Position numbers and translations under genes: made by a program. 64,000 nucleotides of DNA from Rossellomorea vietnamensis. Lineage in GTDB: Bacteria > Bacillota > Bacilli > Bacillales > Bacillaceae_B. Below the pieces are notes generated by a model. The model was given only the letters and a program-made list of their open reading frames with translations, made no database searches and was not told the origin of the DNA. Numbering within the stretch: position 1 is the first letter of the stretch; the number at the start of each line of letters is the position of its first letter. This document shows positions 52,858-61,074 of the stretch, one piece after another. The stretch lies in assembly GCF_008180615.1 (NCBI RefSeq), contig NZ_VTEH01000014.1:80745-144744 (forward strand), in the 5' to 3' direction.

Positions 52858-53255
52858 TGCTCGGCCTAAAAGGCCACTGAATGATTTAGTCCAGCGATTT
52901 ATTCACTTTGGAAACAATAAGGGGAGAAATTCCGCTTATTTAAGAAAAAGCTAAAAAAAACAGCTAAAATAAGCGGAGAAATTTCCCTTATTCTCGATAA
53001 AGATGCCAAAAAGGTTCATTATGTTGTGTTTAAGCGGAATAATTCCGCTTATTTACCCCAAATCAAATTCTTTTCCACAGCTTAACCGGAAAAATTCCGC
53101 TTATTTTAAATAGGATTATTCATACCCTTCTCAGGGCATGTCTCCTGCTACAATTGAATGAAGTGATAGGGAAAACTGCTATCCTATGTTGAGAGACAGT
53201 TTTTATACCACGCTATAAGCTCTTTTGACCCCCTGCATAGCCAAGGGGTTTCAGG
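52858..53255. repeat. Four-palindrome cassette, copy P2
   Basis: Begins with CGGCCTAAAAGGCC. Four palindromes with AAGCGGA/TCCGCTT-type arms are centred at 52928, 52980, 53041 and 53093 (spacing 52, 61, 52). The right end TTTTTATACCACGCTATAAG and CATAGCCAAGGGGTT matches the right end of P1. It is gene-free. Sequence between palindromes is much more diverged from P1 than the palindromes themselves. Confidence 0.75.
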
Positions 53256-53266
53256 AACAAAGTTAA

Positions 53267-53313
53267 ATTGGCTGGAATGAGTTCTGTTGAATATCGAACT
53301 CACTCCAGCCAAT
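53267..53313. repeat. 18-bp inverted repeat between ykpA and recQ
   Basis: ATTGGCTGGAATGAGTTC (53267-53284) and GAACTCACTCCAGCCAAT (53296-53313), one mismatch, 11-nt loop, no T-run. Lies 108 bp beyond the recQ stop. It may be a protected 3' end hairpin or a protein site. Confidence 0.6.
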
Positions 53314-53420
53314 CAGCCTCATAATATAACTCTAACTTTCGGGGGGCGACGGCAGATACCGTGAATTATTGTTTTACTTTTTTTACTTCCCTGAAGTAAA
53401 CCTGCAGCTTCTTACAAGAC

Positions 53421-55532
53421 TCATTTTACAGACATGACCCGCTCATGAAGAAAAACCTTTATTTGAAAATAACTAATTTCATCAGGAAGCTCTTCCTTGA
53501 TGGGCTTAAGCTTTTCTCCTCCTGTTTTTTCCACTGCAAGTTCAATGAGTTTTCGTTCTTCGACAGAAAGAAAAGCTTCGGTGTCTACTTCCATTCCTTC
53601 TTCAAAGCATTGCAGGATATGGTTCTGGACAGTGGTCAGAGACAAGTTGCGCTTTTCTGCTACCTCTGCCAATCCCAGCCCCTCTGTAAACATCTTAAAA
53701 GTTATTAAACTGGAGGGCTCATCTGTTTTCTTCTTGCCTTCCTCAGCTTGGGCATTCTCTTCTTTATACTGAGAAATCGCTCGAAGGAAGCGAGAACCAT
53801 ACTTTTCACTTTTGTGGGCGCCGACTCCTTTAACATCGAGAAAAGCAGTATTATTCTCAGGGAGCTTTCTGCACATGTCCCTGAGCGTTTGATCTGAAAA
53901 AATGACAAACGGAGGCACTCCTTCTGAGTCAGCCAGCTCTTTTCGTATTGCTCTTAGAATTCCAAACAGCTCATCGTCTTCTTGATGAGAAACTTTTTCT
54001 GCTCTCATGGTCTCTTTCCGCATCACTTTTTCTTTTCCCTGAAGGACACTCTTTCCTCTCTCATTAACCCTGAGTACAGGAAAAGTCCCGCTCACCACTG
54101 TTATATATTCTTCAGAAATCAAAAAATCAATGAACAAGCTGATCTCTTTTTGTTTCTGTTCTTTCATCAATCCGTAGGTAGAAAGTTTCTCAAATCCAAA
54201 TTCTTTGATTTTCTTATTCTTTGAGCCAGCCAGGACCTGACTGACCAATGAATTCCCAAATCTCTCGCCCATCCTGATCATGCAGGAAAGCACCATCTGT
54301 GTCTCTTTTGTCACATCGATTGCTTGACGATTGTCTGTACAATTGCTGCATTTCCCACACGGAACTGCTCTTTCATCACCGAAGTAATGAAGGATGAATT
54401 CCTGCAGGCAGCCTTCTGTATGGCAGTAATCAACCATTTGTCTCAACTTAAGAAGTTCCTGTGTATGGCGGGCAGGATCCTGAGAGTTTTGTGAAATCAG
54501 GAATCTCTGAATCTGCACATCCTGAGGAGAATATAGCACCACACACTCACTTTCTCCACCATCCCGGCCGGCTCTTCCTGCCTCCTGATAATAGCTTTCC
54601 ATATTTTTCGGGAGCTGGTGGTGAAGCACATATCGCACATTCGATTTGTTGATCCCCATCCCGAAGGCATTTGTTGCCACTATTACCTGCAAATTGTCTT
54701 TCAGGAACTCTTCCTGCATTTCGTTACGCTGGACATCACTCATTCCTCCATGATACTTGCCCACTGAGAAACCCTGTTTGTTCAGTTTATTATATAGTGA
54801 GTCGACTTCTTTCCGTGTTGCGGCGTAAATAATTCCCGATTCATTTTTATTCGCTCTTACATAGTTCATGGCATACTGGCTGCGGTCCTGGCCCTTGATG
54901 ACTTTAAAAGAAAGATTCTCCCTTGAGAAGCCGGTGATATAAGTATTCTCCTCCTGTATTTCAAGAGAGGCACAAATATCATTTTGCACCTGCGGAGTTG
55001 CGGTAGCTGTCAAGGCCAGAACAACCGGGTTACTCGGGAGTCCCTTCAGTAGATCCTTGATTTTGAGATAGCTTGGACGAAAATCGTGGCCCCATTGAGA
55101 TATACAGTGTGCCTCGTCTACAGCGACCAGAGGAATCGGCAGGTTTCGCAGGTATTGTACAAAATAGGGTGACTCCAATCTTTCCGGAGCAATATAGACC
55201 AGTTTATAAACCCCCAGTTCTGCCTCACTCAATCTTCTTTCAATCTCTGCATGAGTAAGGGAACTGTTAATAAAAGTTGCCGGGATACCGGTTTGGTTCA
55301 AGGCATCCACTTGATCCTTCATTAATGAAATCAAAGGTGAAACGACAAGTGTTATTCCTTCCAGAAGGAGTGCCGGAATTTGATAGCAAATGGATTTCCC
55401 ACCGCCTGTCGGCATGATTCCTGCTGTATTTTGGCCAAATAAGACACTCTGAATAATTTCATCCTGTCCTGTCCTGAAATTTTCGTATCCGAAATATTCT
55501 TTTAAATAATTTTTAGCATGATAAATATTCAT
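53421..55532 (-). CDS. recQ: ATP-dependent DNA helicase RecQ
   Basis: A 703-residue 3'-5' helicase. Helicase core: MPTGGGKSICYQ (Walker A), AVDEAHCISQWGHDFRP (DEAH), ATATPQVQ, then QEAGRAGRDGGES (motif VI). The zinc knuckle of the RecQ-Ct region is formed by four cysteines around CHTEGCLQEFI and PCGKCSNC. A winged-helix and an HRDC domain (about 510-590, FLDVKGVGAHKSEKYG) follow. The last ~100 residues form an additional helix-turn-helix-like domain (GLGLAEVAEKRNLSLTTVQNH), as in longer Bacillus RecQ. GGAG precedes the ATG. It processes stalled forks and DNA ends. Confidence 0.95.
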   Translation of the reverse strand: MNIYHAKNYLKEYFGYENFRTGQDEIIQSVLFGQNTAGIMPTGGGKSICYQIPALLLEGITLVVSPLISLMKDQVDALNQTGIPATFINSSLTHAEIERRLSEAELGVYKLVYIAPERLESPYFVQYLRNLPIPLVAVDEAHCISQWGHDFRPSYLKIKDLLKGLPSNPVVLALTATATPQVQNDICASLEIQEENTYITGFSRENLSFKVIKGQDRSQYAMNYVRANKNESGIIYAATRKEVDSLYNKLNKQGFSVGKYHGGMSDVQRNEMQEEFLKDNLQVIVATNAFGMGINKSNVRYVLHHQLPKNMESYYQEAGRAGRDGGESECVVLYSPQDVQIQRFLISQNSQDPARHTQELLKLRQMVDYCHTEGCLQEFILHYFGDERAVPCGKCSNCTDNRQAIDVTKETQMVLSCMIRMGERFGNSLVSQVLAGSKNKKIKEFGFEKLSTYGLMKEQKQKEISLFIDFLISEEYITVVSGTFPVLRVNERGKSVLQGKEKVMRKETMRAEKVSHQEDDELFGILRAIRKELADSEGVPPFVIFSDQTLRDMCRKLPENNTAFLDVKGVGAHKSEKYGSRFLRAISQYKEENAQAEEGKKKTDEPSSLITFKMFTEGLGLAEVAEKRNLSLTTVQNHILQCFEEGMEVDTEAFLSVEERKLIELAVEKTGGEKLKPIKEELPDEISYFQIKVFLHERVMSVK

Positions 55533-55786
55533 TGCTCAATAACTCCTTATAAAAACCAATAGGCTTGGTCATATGCTTCTTCCTTCTATTATAAACCCCA
55601 TATACTCTGAGGTCGATGAAAGCCCTTGGTTTTACAAGGAATTTTTTCCGCTTGGAGATTCCAGAGGCAGCGTACTGTTTTTCTTCATTAAGAATCTTAG
55701 TTTCTTAACGAGTAGAGCTGCTCCGGGCTCAAAAAAAAAACCCATTGACTGCTCAACGGGTCTCCATTCTTTATTCCTTATCAAAA

Positions 55787-55958
55787 GGCTGTTTCCGCAT
55801 ATATTGTTGCTTTCGGATATTCTCTGATACTAAGAGTTTTATCTCTTATCAGAGAGGAGCAGCTCTTTTCTTTTCGATATTACCGAATTTTTCACTTCCA
55901 GATAATGATATTTCTTCGGAGTTAGAATCAAATAGCAACAAATTTTACGAAAAGTGCC
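55787..55958. mobile_element. MITE-like element, complete copy with exact 8-bp target duplication (172 bp)
   Basis: Ends GGCTGTTTCCGCATATATTG and TTTTACGAAAAGTGCC. TATCAAAA is repeated exactly at 55779-55786 and 55959-55966. The right duplication overlaps the stop codon of the 54-aa gene. Nothing else in 55533-55786. Confidence 0.85.
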
Positions 55959-55960
55959 TA

Positions 55961-56125
55961 TCAAAACCAGCGGAAGCCGGGCTTTTCTTCTTTTTCTTCT
56001 TGTTCAACTTGTTCCTCTGCTTCTGCTGCAGGCACACCTCTCCAAAATACATCCCACACATTATGTTTTGGCTTTTCTTCGACAGCTTGCACTTCTGCTT
56101 CTATATCAACATTTTTCTTTGACAT
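55961..56125 (-). CDS. Small acidic protein of unknown function (54 aa)
   Basis: From ATG 56125: MSKKNVDIEAEVQAVEEKPK, then NVWDVFWRGVPAAEAEEQ and an acidic tail ending PGFRWF. AAAGGAGGT lies 6 nt before the ATG, a near-perfect ribosome site. No family recognised. The two Trp-rich spots (VWDVFW and FRWF) flank a Glu-rich helix. A MITE copy inserted exactly at its stop codon, whose TGA is kept within the target duplication. Confidence 0.75.
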   Translation of the reverse strand: MSKKNVDIEAEVQAVEEKPKHNVWDVFWRGVPAAEAEEQVEQEEKEEKPGFRWF

Positions 56126-56230
56126 GGAAATACCTCCTTTGAATTTCTTCCGATTGTTGCCGTAAGTAAATCGACATTACATACTATTCAAAGAAAGGCA
56201 CATCGTTTAGGCGGATTGCCCACTTTGTCA

Positions 56231-57172
56231 TCAATTTTCTTTAATCTCGCCCATTAGGCGGCGCAGGATATTTTTAATGAAATCTTCATAATCGAAGTTA
56301 ATATTGATGAAATGGTTTGCTTCCGGATTGTTCTCCATGTCCCTGAAATCAGCATAGGTAAATCCTTGAGTGAGTTTTTCGGTAGATATCTGCACGTTTT
56401 TTTGGACAATGGTTGTTTTATCAGGATTGGTTAAAAAGTATAAGGTATAAAGATCATGTAAAGGCACCCCCTCCAGGCCGGGCTGCAGTTTTTCGTACGC
56501 TTTCTGATAATATTGAAAGATTGGCAGAAAGATCGATCGGAATGGATTTTTACTATTTTCAGCCAACAGTCTGACATGTTCCTCTTTCAACTGTGCATAT
56601 TGGGTTACATTAAGGGGAGCCAAATAGACCGGCAGACCGGATTCAAGGACAAAATTTGTGGCAGTCGGGTCACCATGAAAGTTCGCTTCCGCCACAGGAG
56701 TGACATTGCCGGGCACTAAGAAGGCACCGCCCATCAAATACACTTCTTTTATACTATCTTTAATGAAAGGATAAAGGTTAAAGGAGAGGGCCATGGAGGT
56801 ATTTCTCCCAATATCCACGAAGTAAAGGTCATCATGCTGGGAAGTGACTTCGAGGATATGGCTGAATGGTTTAGCTTCATAGGTAAAAGTATCTGGTATG
56901 TCGATTGGACCGATTCCTTCTTCACCATGTATTTCAGGATAATAGGGTTCATACTCTCCTGTAAGCGGCTGAGATGCTCCAGTGATGACAGGGATGTCTT
57001 CCCTTCCTGCAACGTGCAGTATAAATGCCGCATTTTCAGTGGCATCTTCTTTACTGACATTTCCAAACCCAGTGACAATCGCCTTGACTTCTAACTCCGG
57101 GCTGCTTAAAGCATAAACGATCGCGAATGTGTCATCTATGCCAGGATCTGCAAACAAGACAACTTTTTTCAT
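56231..57172 (-). CDS. Nucleoside hydrolase (IUNH family)
   Basis: A 313-residue enzyme that splits ribonucleosides into base and ribose. The calcium-binding N-terminal motif DPGIDD (residues 9-14 after the chosen start), the NVTPVAEANFHGDPTAT segment with Asn/Glu/Asn contacting ribose, and the late HDLYTL aspartate are all present. The family is used for purine/pyrimidine salvage. The ATG at 57172 is favoured because AAAGGTG lies about 9 nt upstream; a GTG three codons earlier overlaps that site. A complete MITE copy lies 48 bp upstream and may have moved its promoter. Confidence 0.9.
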   Translation of the reverse strand: MKKVVLFADPGIDDTFAIVYALSSPELEVKAIVTGFGNVSKEDATENAAFILHVAGREDIPVITGASQPLTGEYEPYYPEIHGEEGIGPIDIPDTFTYEAKPFSHILEVTSQHDDLYFVDIGRNTSMALSFNLYPFIKDSIKEVYLMGGAFLVPGNVTPVAEANFHGDPTATNFVLESGLPVYLAPLNVTQYAQLKEEHVRLLAENSKNPFRSIFLPIFQYYQKAYEKLQPGLEGVPLHDLYTLYFLTNPDKTTIVQKNVQISTEKLTQGFTYADFRDMENNPEANHFININFDYEDFIKNILRRLMGEIKEN

Positions 57173-57220
57173 TGGAAACACACCTTTCGGAAAACTTCAT
57201 GATGATTGAGCTTATTCAAA

Positions 57221-57385
57221 GGCTGTCTGTTTTCTCATATATTGCTGCTTTCGGATATCCTCGGATTCTAAGGTTTTCCTCTCTAATCGGAGGGTGCAGC
57301 TCTCTTCTTACAATTATTTTCGGTGATTCGGGGTGATATCTTACGCATTTCATGTTAAATAGCAGCAAAGTTTTCGAAAAGAGCC
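57221..57385. mobile_element. MITE-like element, complete copy with exact 8-bp target duplication (165 bp)
   Basis: Ends GGCTGTCTGTTTTCTCATAT and GTTTTCGAAAAGAGCC. TATTCAAA is repeated exactly at 57213-57220 and 57386-57393. Confidence 0.85.
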
Positions 57386-57480
57386 TATTCAAATGAGAAG
57401 GATTTCAGCCTTGAAATCAAGGCCCTATCACTTTTCATTCTATTTACCATGGTATGCACGATAGCCGGGAGAGGCACTTC

Positions 57481-57531
57481 AACACTTTAAAGGACTAAAA
57501 GGGACAGTTCCTTTTAGCCCTTTAAAGTGTT
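57481..57531. repeat. GGGACAGTTCC-type palindrome, copy D (51 bp)
   Basis: 25-nt arms (57481-57505 and 57507-57531) around one central base, two mismatches; outer AACACTTTAAAGG, core AAAAGGGACAGTTCCTTTT. Same dimensions as copy A at 565-615. Confidence 0.75.
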
Positions 57532-57540
57532 GAAAAAAGT

Positions 57541-57567
57541 AAAAAACTTCCTACTGAATAGGAAGTT
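57541..57567 (-). terminator. Intrinsic terminator after the ydjO-like gene
   Basis: On the minus strand AACTTCCTA / TAGGAAGTT followed by TTTTAC. Confidence 0.8.
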
Positions 57568-57581
57568 GAATGATCACGGTA

Positions 57582-57785
57582 CTATTTAGTTGTTGGATGC
57601 GGGTTATCCACAACTTGAAGAACTTCTGATGAAGGGACCATTTCGCTTTTGCAAAGCGGACAGTGAGGTGTTTCTTCACTTTTGAAGTTATCTCTCATCC
57701 AGCCTTTGCAGCCTTCAGATGAACATCTCCAAATTTTCGTATCTTCAGTTTTGATTTCTTCTTCATTTCTTCTTCCAAATGCCAT
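57582..57785 (-). CDS. YdjO-type cold-inducible zinc-ribbon protein (67 aa)
   Basis: Four cysteines, C21 and C26 (CSSEGC) plus C42 and C45 (CPLC), form a zinc ribbon. WRCSSEGCKGWMRDNF and PLCKSEM match the YdjO family, described as cold-inducible in B. subtilis. AAAGGAGG precedes the ATG. It lies directly downstream of a cold-shock protein gene on the same strand but is separated from it by a terminator, so it may be co-regulated rather than co-transcribed. Confidence 0.85.
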   Translation of the reverse strand: MAFGRRNEEEIKTEDTKIWRCSSEGCKGWMRDNFKSEETPHCPLCKSEMVPSSEVLQVVDNPHPTTK

Positions 57786-57861
57786 CGTGTCATTACCTCC
57801 TTTGATATTACAACAAGACCGATTCCCGGCTTAAAACTGCCGAATTCTAGACCGGTCTTAC

Positions 57862-57903
57862 AAAAATAGCTACCCTCTTGCTGGTGGGGCAGCTATTTTT
57901 TAA
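57862..57903 (-). terminator. Intrinsic terminator after csp
   Basis: On the minus strand AAAAATAGCTGCCCC pairs with GGGTAGCTATTTTT across an 11-nt loop. Confidence 0.8.
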
Positions 57904-57920
57904 GCGTCAACGCACTAAAA

Positions 57921-58121
57921 TTATAATTTTACAACGTTAGCTGCTTGTGGTCCGCGGTTGCCTTCAACCACTTCGAACTCTACACGCTGACCTTCGTCAA
58001 GGGATTTAAAACCTTCACCAGTAATCGCACTGAAATGTACGAATACATCGTTTTCGCCTTCAACTTCGATGAATCCAAAGCCCTTTTCTGCATTGAACCA
58101 TTTAACTGTACCTTGTTTCAT
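57921..58121 (-). CDS. Cold-shock protein (CspB/CspD type)
   Basis: A 66-residue OB-fold RNA chaperone. RNP1 KGFGFIEV and RNP2 VFVHFSAI are intact, and the surface aromatics W8, F15, F17, F27, H29 and F30 are kept. The C-terminus [13 protein letters not shown] is standard. It binds single-stranded RNA and DNA and helps translation at low temperature. TTGGAGG precedes the ATG. A consensus sigma-A promoter lies ~150 nt upstream and the long 5' UTR contains competing hairpins, as expected for a temperature-responsive csp leader. It resembles B. subtilis CspD most, by eye. Confidence 0.95.
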   Translation of the reverse strand: MKQGTVKWFNAEKGFGFIEVEGENDVFVHFSAITGEGFKSLDEGQRVEFEVVEGNRGPQAANVVKL

Positions 58122-58274
58122 GAGTAGAAACCTCCAAGCAATAAAAAAATTAATATGTTACTTTTTAAATATAAAAATTCACATATTATAAAAAGTACCG
58201 GCGAAGAAAGGCGATCACTTTTTATAATATGTGAATGGCTTTCGATCTTGCGGTGTTCCGTTATTAAATCTGAT
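58122..58274 (-). promoter_or_regulatory. Structured csp 5' UTR with competing hairpins
   Basis: On the minus strand segment A (58217-58235) pairs with segment B (58178-58196) over 19 bp: ACTTTTTATAATATGTGAA versus its complement, with a 20-nt loop. The 3' half of B (TAATATGT) can instead pair with ACATATTA in segment C (about 58150-58157). The two folds are mutually exclusive and could report temperature, as known for cspA-type leaders. The ribosome site itself lies outside both stems. Confidence 0.6.
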
Positions 58275-58280
58275 AATCCT

Positions 58281-58308
58281 ATTATAGTACATTAATTGAT
58301 TTTGTCAA
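58281..58308 (-). promoter_or_regulatory. Sigma-A promoter for csp
   Basis: Perfect hexamers TTGACA (58303-58308) and TATAAT (58281-58286) with a 16-bp spacer on the minus strand. Confidence 0.85.
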
Positions 58309-58381
58309 ATATGTAAATGGTAATGCTTACCGGTTTTAGATGGAGCAGGAGAGCCTCCTCGACTCTCCTTTGCATTATTTC

Positions 58382-58507
58382 TTATTTTTTTTTCCTGGAA
58401 GAATCAGCTTTTATTCCGCCTGGCAGTTCACTTGTTGTGGTACCCTGCCCTTCAACCTGCGCGGATCCCAGACCCGTCTTAGAAGGATCTTGTTTATTCT
58501 TTGCCAT
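58382..58507 (-). CDS. YuzL-like small protein (41 aa)
   Basis: From ATG 58507: MAKNKQDPSKTGLGSAQVEG, continuing through a Thr/Gly stretch to a basic RKKK end. The DPSK...SA-x-V-x-G pattern resembles the small YuzL family of Bacillus. GGGGTG lies 6 nt before the ATG. The function is unknown; highly polar, probably unfolded alone. Confidence 0.6.
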   Translation of the reverse strand: MAKNKQDPSKTGLGSAQVEGQGTTTSELPGGIKADSSRKKK

Positions 58508-58558
58508 ACTTATCACCCCGGAAGTTAGTATGGCTGAAACTGCTGTATTCTATGTTCA

Positions 58559-59326
58559 TTAATTTTCGATTGGACTTCTCATCTGCCATCCATCAATAGA
58601 AAAACCGCCCATTTGGCTAAGAACATATTCACTCAGTTTTTCATACATATCTGCCATTTGTTCTGTTTCTGATAAATTCATGGCCATTTTAAATAATCGG
58701 GAAAACTCCTCATCAGGAAAAGGGGGCTTCAAATATTTCTTAAGGTATCTCTTATCACTTAAATAAGCACCTATTTGATAGTAAGGGATCTGTTCCACTG
58801 AAAGGTACCGGCAGTATTGATCAAACAGCAGGTTTAGGGAGTTATGATAAGCAAAAGTGATTCCTTTCTCTTCCTTCTCGTGCATGTCCTGTAGGTTATC
58901 CAGGGTATCCCAAATGCCATACTTCATAAACTCCATTTCCGTATCGCCGATTTCTTTAAACGGTTTATTCAGCCATACACCTGCCTCTTCTTTCAGTCCT
59001 GCCACGCTTCCCTCCTTATCCCAGAGAATTTCCCCTGTAGCGAATTGAACTGCTGCATGAGTAGTCCTGCTGTAATGATCTTCCTCAAAATACTTCCTTA
59101 TTTGAACAGGTGGGTTGCAGAAGTACTCGATAAGATAACCGTCCACAAATTCATTTCCCCTCTCCCTCCATTCCTTTCCTTCCTTCAGAATCAAGTGGAC
59201 ATCGATATCTGAACGTGCTGAAGGGTTTCCTGTAACGAAGCTTCCGCAGACCAATACACCAGCAAGGTCGGATGCATATTGAAAATCATTCAAAAAACTT
59301 TCCAGTGCTTTTCTCCAATTCTGCAT
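58559..59326 (-). CDS. Nucleotidyltransferase-domain protein
   Basis: A 255-residue protein with the polymerase-beta-type signature VCGSFVTGNPSARSDIDVHLI: GS at residues 28-29 and the D-x-D pair in SDIDVH. A helical C-terminal domain (FKEIGDTEMEFMKYGIWDTL and onward) resembles the substrate-binding helices of antibiotic nucleotidyltransferases, but no specific subfamily is recognised. The start is uncertain. ATG 59326 places the motif at the usual distance, whereas a longer frame begins at 59380; neither has a strong ribosome site. It is divergent from the gerA operon. Confidence 0.7.
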   Translation of the reverse strand: MQNWRKALESFLNDFQYASDLAGVLVCGSFVTGNPSARSDIDVHLILKEGKEWRERGNEFVDGYLIEYFCNPPVQIRKYFEEDHYSRTTHAAVQFATGEILWDKEGSVAGLKEEAGVWLNKPFKEIGDTEMEFMKYGIWDTLDNLQDMHEKEEKGITFAYHNSLNLLFDQYCRYLSVEQIPYYQIGAYLSDKRYLKKYLKPPFPDEEFSRLFKMAMNLSETEQMADMYEKLSEYVLSQMGGFSIDGWQMRSPIEN

Positions 59327-59425
59327 AATGATCACTGCTTTCTTTACTGATTCCGTCAAAAAACGGTAATAATTCCACATTTCCAGGACAAAATACTAGA
59401 AAATATAGGTTAAGGATGTTTGGGC

Positions 59426-60946
59426 ATGGTATTCAAATGGCGCGAAAAGAAAAGAAGAGAAGAAGAAAAATCAATAGCCCACAGCCTAAGCTTCGAAGGC
59501 TTGAAAGAAGAGATAAAAGACTCATTGAAACAGAGTGCGGATATCGCCTTTCACGAAATCGAAAAAGAAAATCACAGCATACTGATTATCTATTTAGAAA
59601 ATATCATAAATACAGATCAACTTCATCAACATATCATCAAACCACTGGAAAGAACTTCAGAAGAACTGGATCCTAGATCGATCGCAAACAATATTAATAT
59701 TGGCAAAATTTCAATCACAAATAAACTTCTGGATATTACAGAGGCCATTCTAAATGGCCATGCTTATATTTATGGAAAGGGCCAAGCGTGCGGTGTGCTT
59801 GCCGATATTGCTGAGAAAGCAAGCCGTTCCCTTGAAAAAGCCGAAACCGAATCCCTTGTTTTCGGACCAAAAGTCGCTTTTACTGAAGATTTATCAACTA
59901 ATATGAATGTCATCAGAACGAACATTAATGATCCGAATTTATGCGTTGAAGAATTCATTCTCGGTTCGCGGGTGAAAACCAAAACCTATCTGATCTATAT
60001 AAAAGATATTGCAGAACCAGAAAACGTAAACACCTTCAAACAAAGAATGAAAGACCTTGAAGTAGACAGCATCATAGACAGCTCTGTTCTGGCTCAAATG
60101 ATAGAGGATAATTCATATACGGTTTTTCCTCAGCTCATTACCACAGAGTTGCCTGACCGCTTCAGCATTTCACTTTTGCATGGAAAATTGGGCATTCTTG
60201 TAGACAGAAGCCCTCAAGCCATCATAGGACCATCTACCTTCCTGAATTTCTTCGAATCTACAGAAGATCTATATATGAGATGGAATATGGGTACTTTTTT
60301 AAGAATGCTGCGCTTTACCGCCATCATGCTGTCTGTTTTACTGACACCAGCTTATGTATCCGTTCTTACTTACCACTATGAAGTCATTCCATCTTCATTG
60401 CTGGTTTCACTAGGTGAATCCAGGTCAAAAGTACCTTTCCCTCCAGTGTTTGAGGCTCTCCTTCTGGAGTTCATCATTGAACTGCTTCGGGAAGCAGGTG
60501 CCCGGCTCCCTACAAAGGTCGGCCAGACCATGGGTATCGTGGGAGGTATCGTTATCGGGCAGGCAGCCGTTGAAGCTGGGTTCACAAGCAATATCTTAAT
60601 CATTATCATTGCTATCAGTGCCCTGGGCTCTTTTACAGCTCCCAGCTATGCTATAGGGACGGCTGTAAGGATCATCCGTTTTCCAATCATAATCTGCGCG
60701 GGGCTTTATGGCGGAGTAGGAATCGTTTTCGCCTTTTCGTTTTTGTTGATTCATCTCTTAAAGCTTACGACATTAGGAAGACCTTATCTGTCTCCCATCT
60801 ACCCGCTTACCATTTCTGACCTCAGATACAGTTTATTCAGGATGCCATTTCAGTATATGGGAAAAAGGCCGGAAGCCAACTCCCCTGTGGATTCTGAGAA
60901 AATGAAGGCCAGCAAAAAAGCTGAAAAGAAAGATGTAGACGAATAA
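59426..60946 (+). CDS. Spore germination receptor subunit A (GerA/GerKA family)
   Basis: A 506-residue protein. The soluble N-terminal half (about 1-285) contains NGHAYIYGKGQA-like and GPKVAFTEDLSTNMNVIR, then VKTKTYLIYIKDIAEP; this domain binds nutrients in GerA-type receptors. The membrane half starts at DLYMRWNMGTFLRMLRF and includes YVSVLTYHYEVIPSSLLVSL and VGQTMGIVGGIVIGQAAVEAG. AAGGATG lies 7 nt before the ATG at 59426. First of three genes gerA-gerB-gerC, made in the forespore and placed in the inner spore membrane. A sigma-G promoter is suspected upstream but not certain. Confidence 0.95.
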   Translation: MVFKWREKKRREEEKSIAHSLSFEGLKEEIKDSLKQSADIAFHEIEKENHSILIIYLENIINTDQLHQHIIKPLERTSEELDPRSIANNINIGKISITNKLLDITEAILNGHAYIYGKGQACGVLADIAEKASRSLEKAETESLVFGPKVAFTEDLSTNMNVIRTNINDPNLCVEEFILGSRVKTKTYLIYIKDIAEPENVNTFKQRMKDLEVDSIIDSSVLAQMIEDNSYTVFPQLITTELPDRFSISLLHGKLGILVDRSPQAIIGPSTFLNFFESTEDLYMRWNMGTFLRMLRFTAIMLSVLLTPAYVSVLTYHYEVIPSSLLVSLGESRSKVPFPPVFEALLLEFIIELLREAGARLPTKVGQTMGIVGGIVIGQAAVEAGFTSNILIIIIAISALGSFTAPSYAIGTAVRIIRFPIIICAGLYGGVGIVFAFSFLLIHLLKLTTLGRPYLSPIYPLTISDLRYSLFRMPFQYMGKRPEANSPVDSEKMKASKKAEKKDVDE

Positions 60947-61074
60947 ACAAGCCCTGCTTGCGGCAGAGCTTTAAATGCCAGCAGGAATATTTATGAGCTT
61001 TTCGTCTAAGGGGCCGTATGCGGCTGCCTATTTAAATTCCATCAAATTGATATGAATGATAAAGGATTGTGTCC

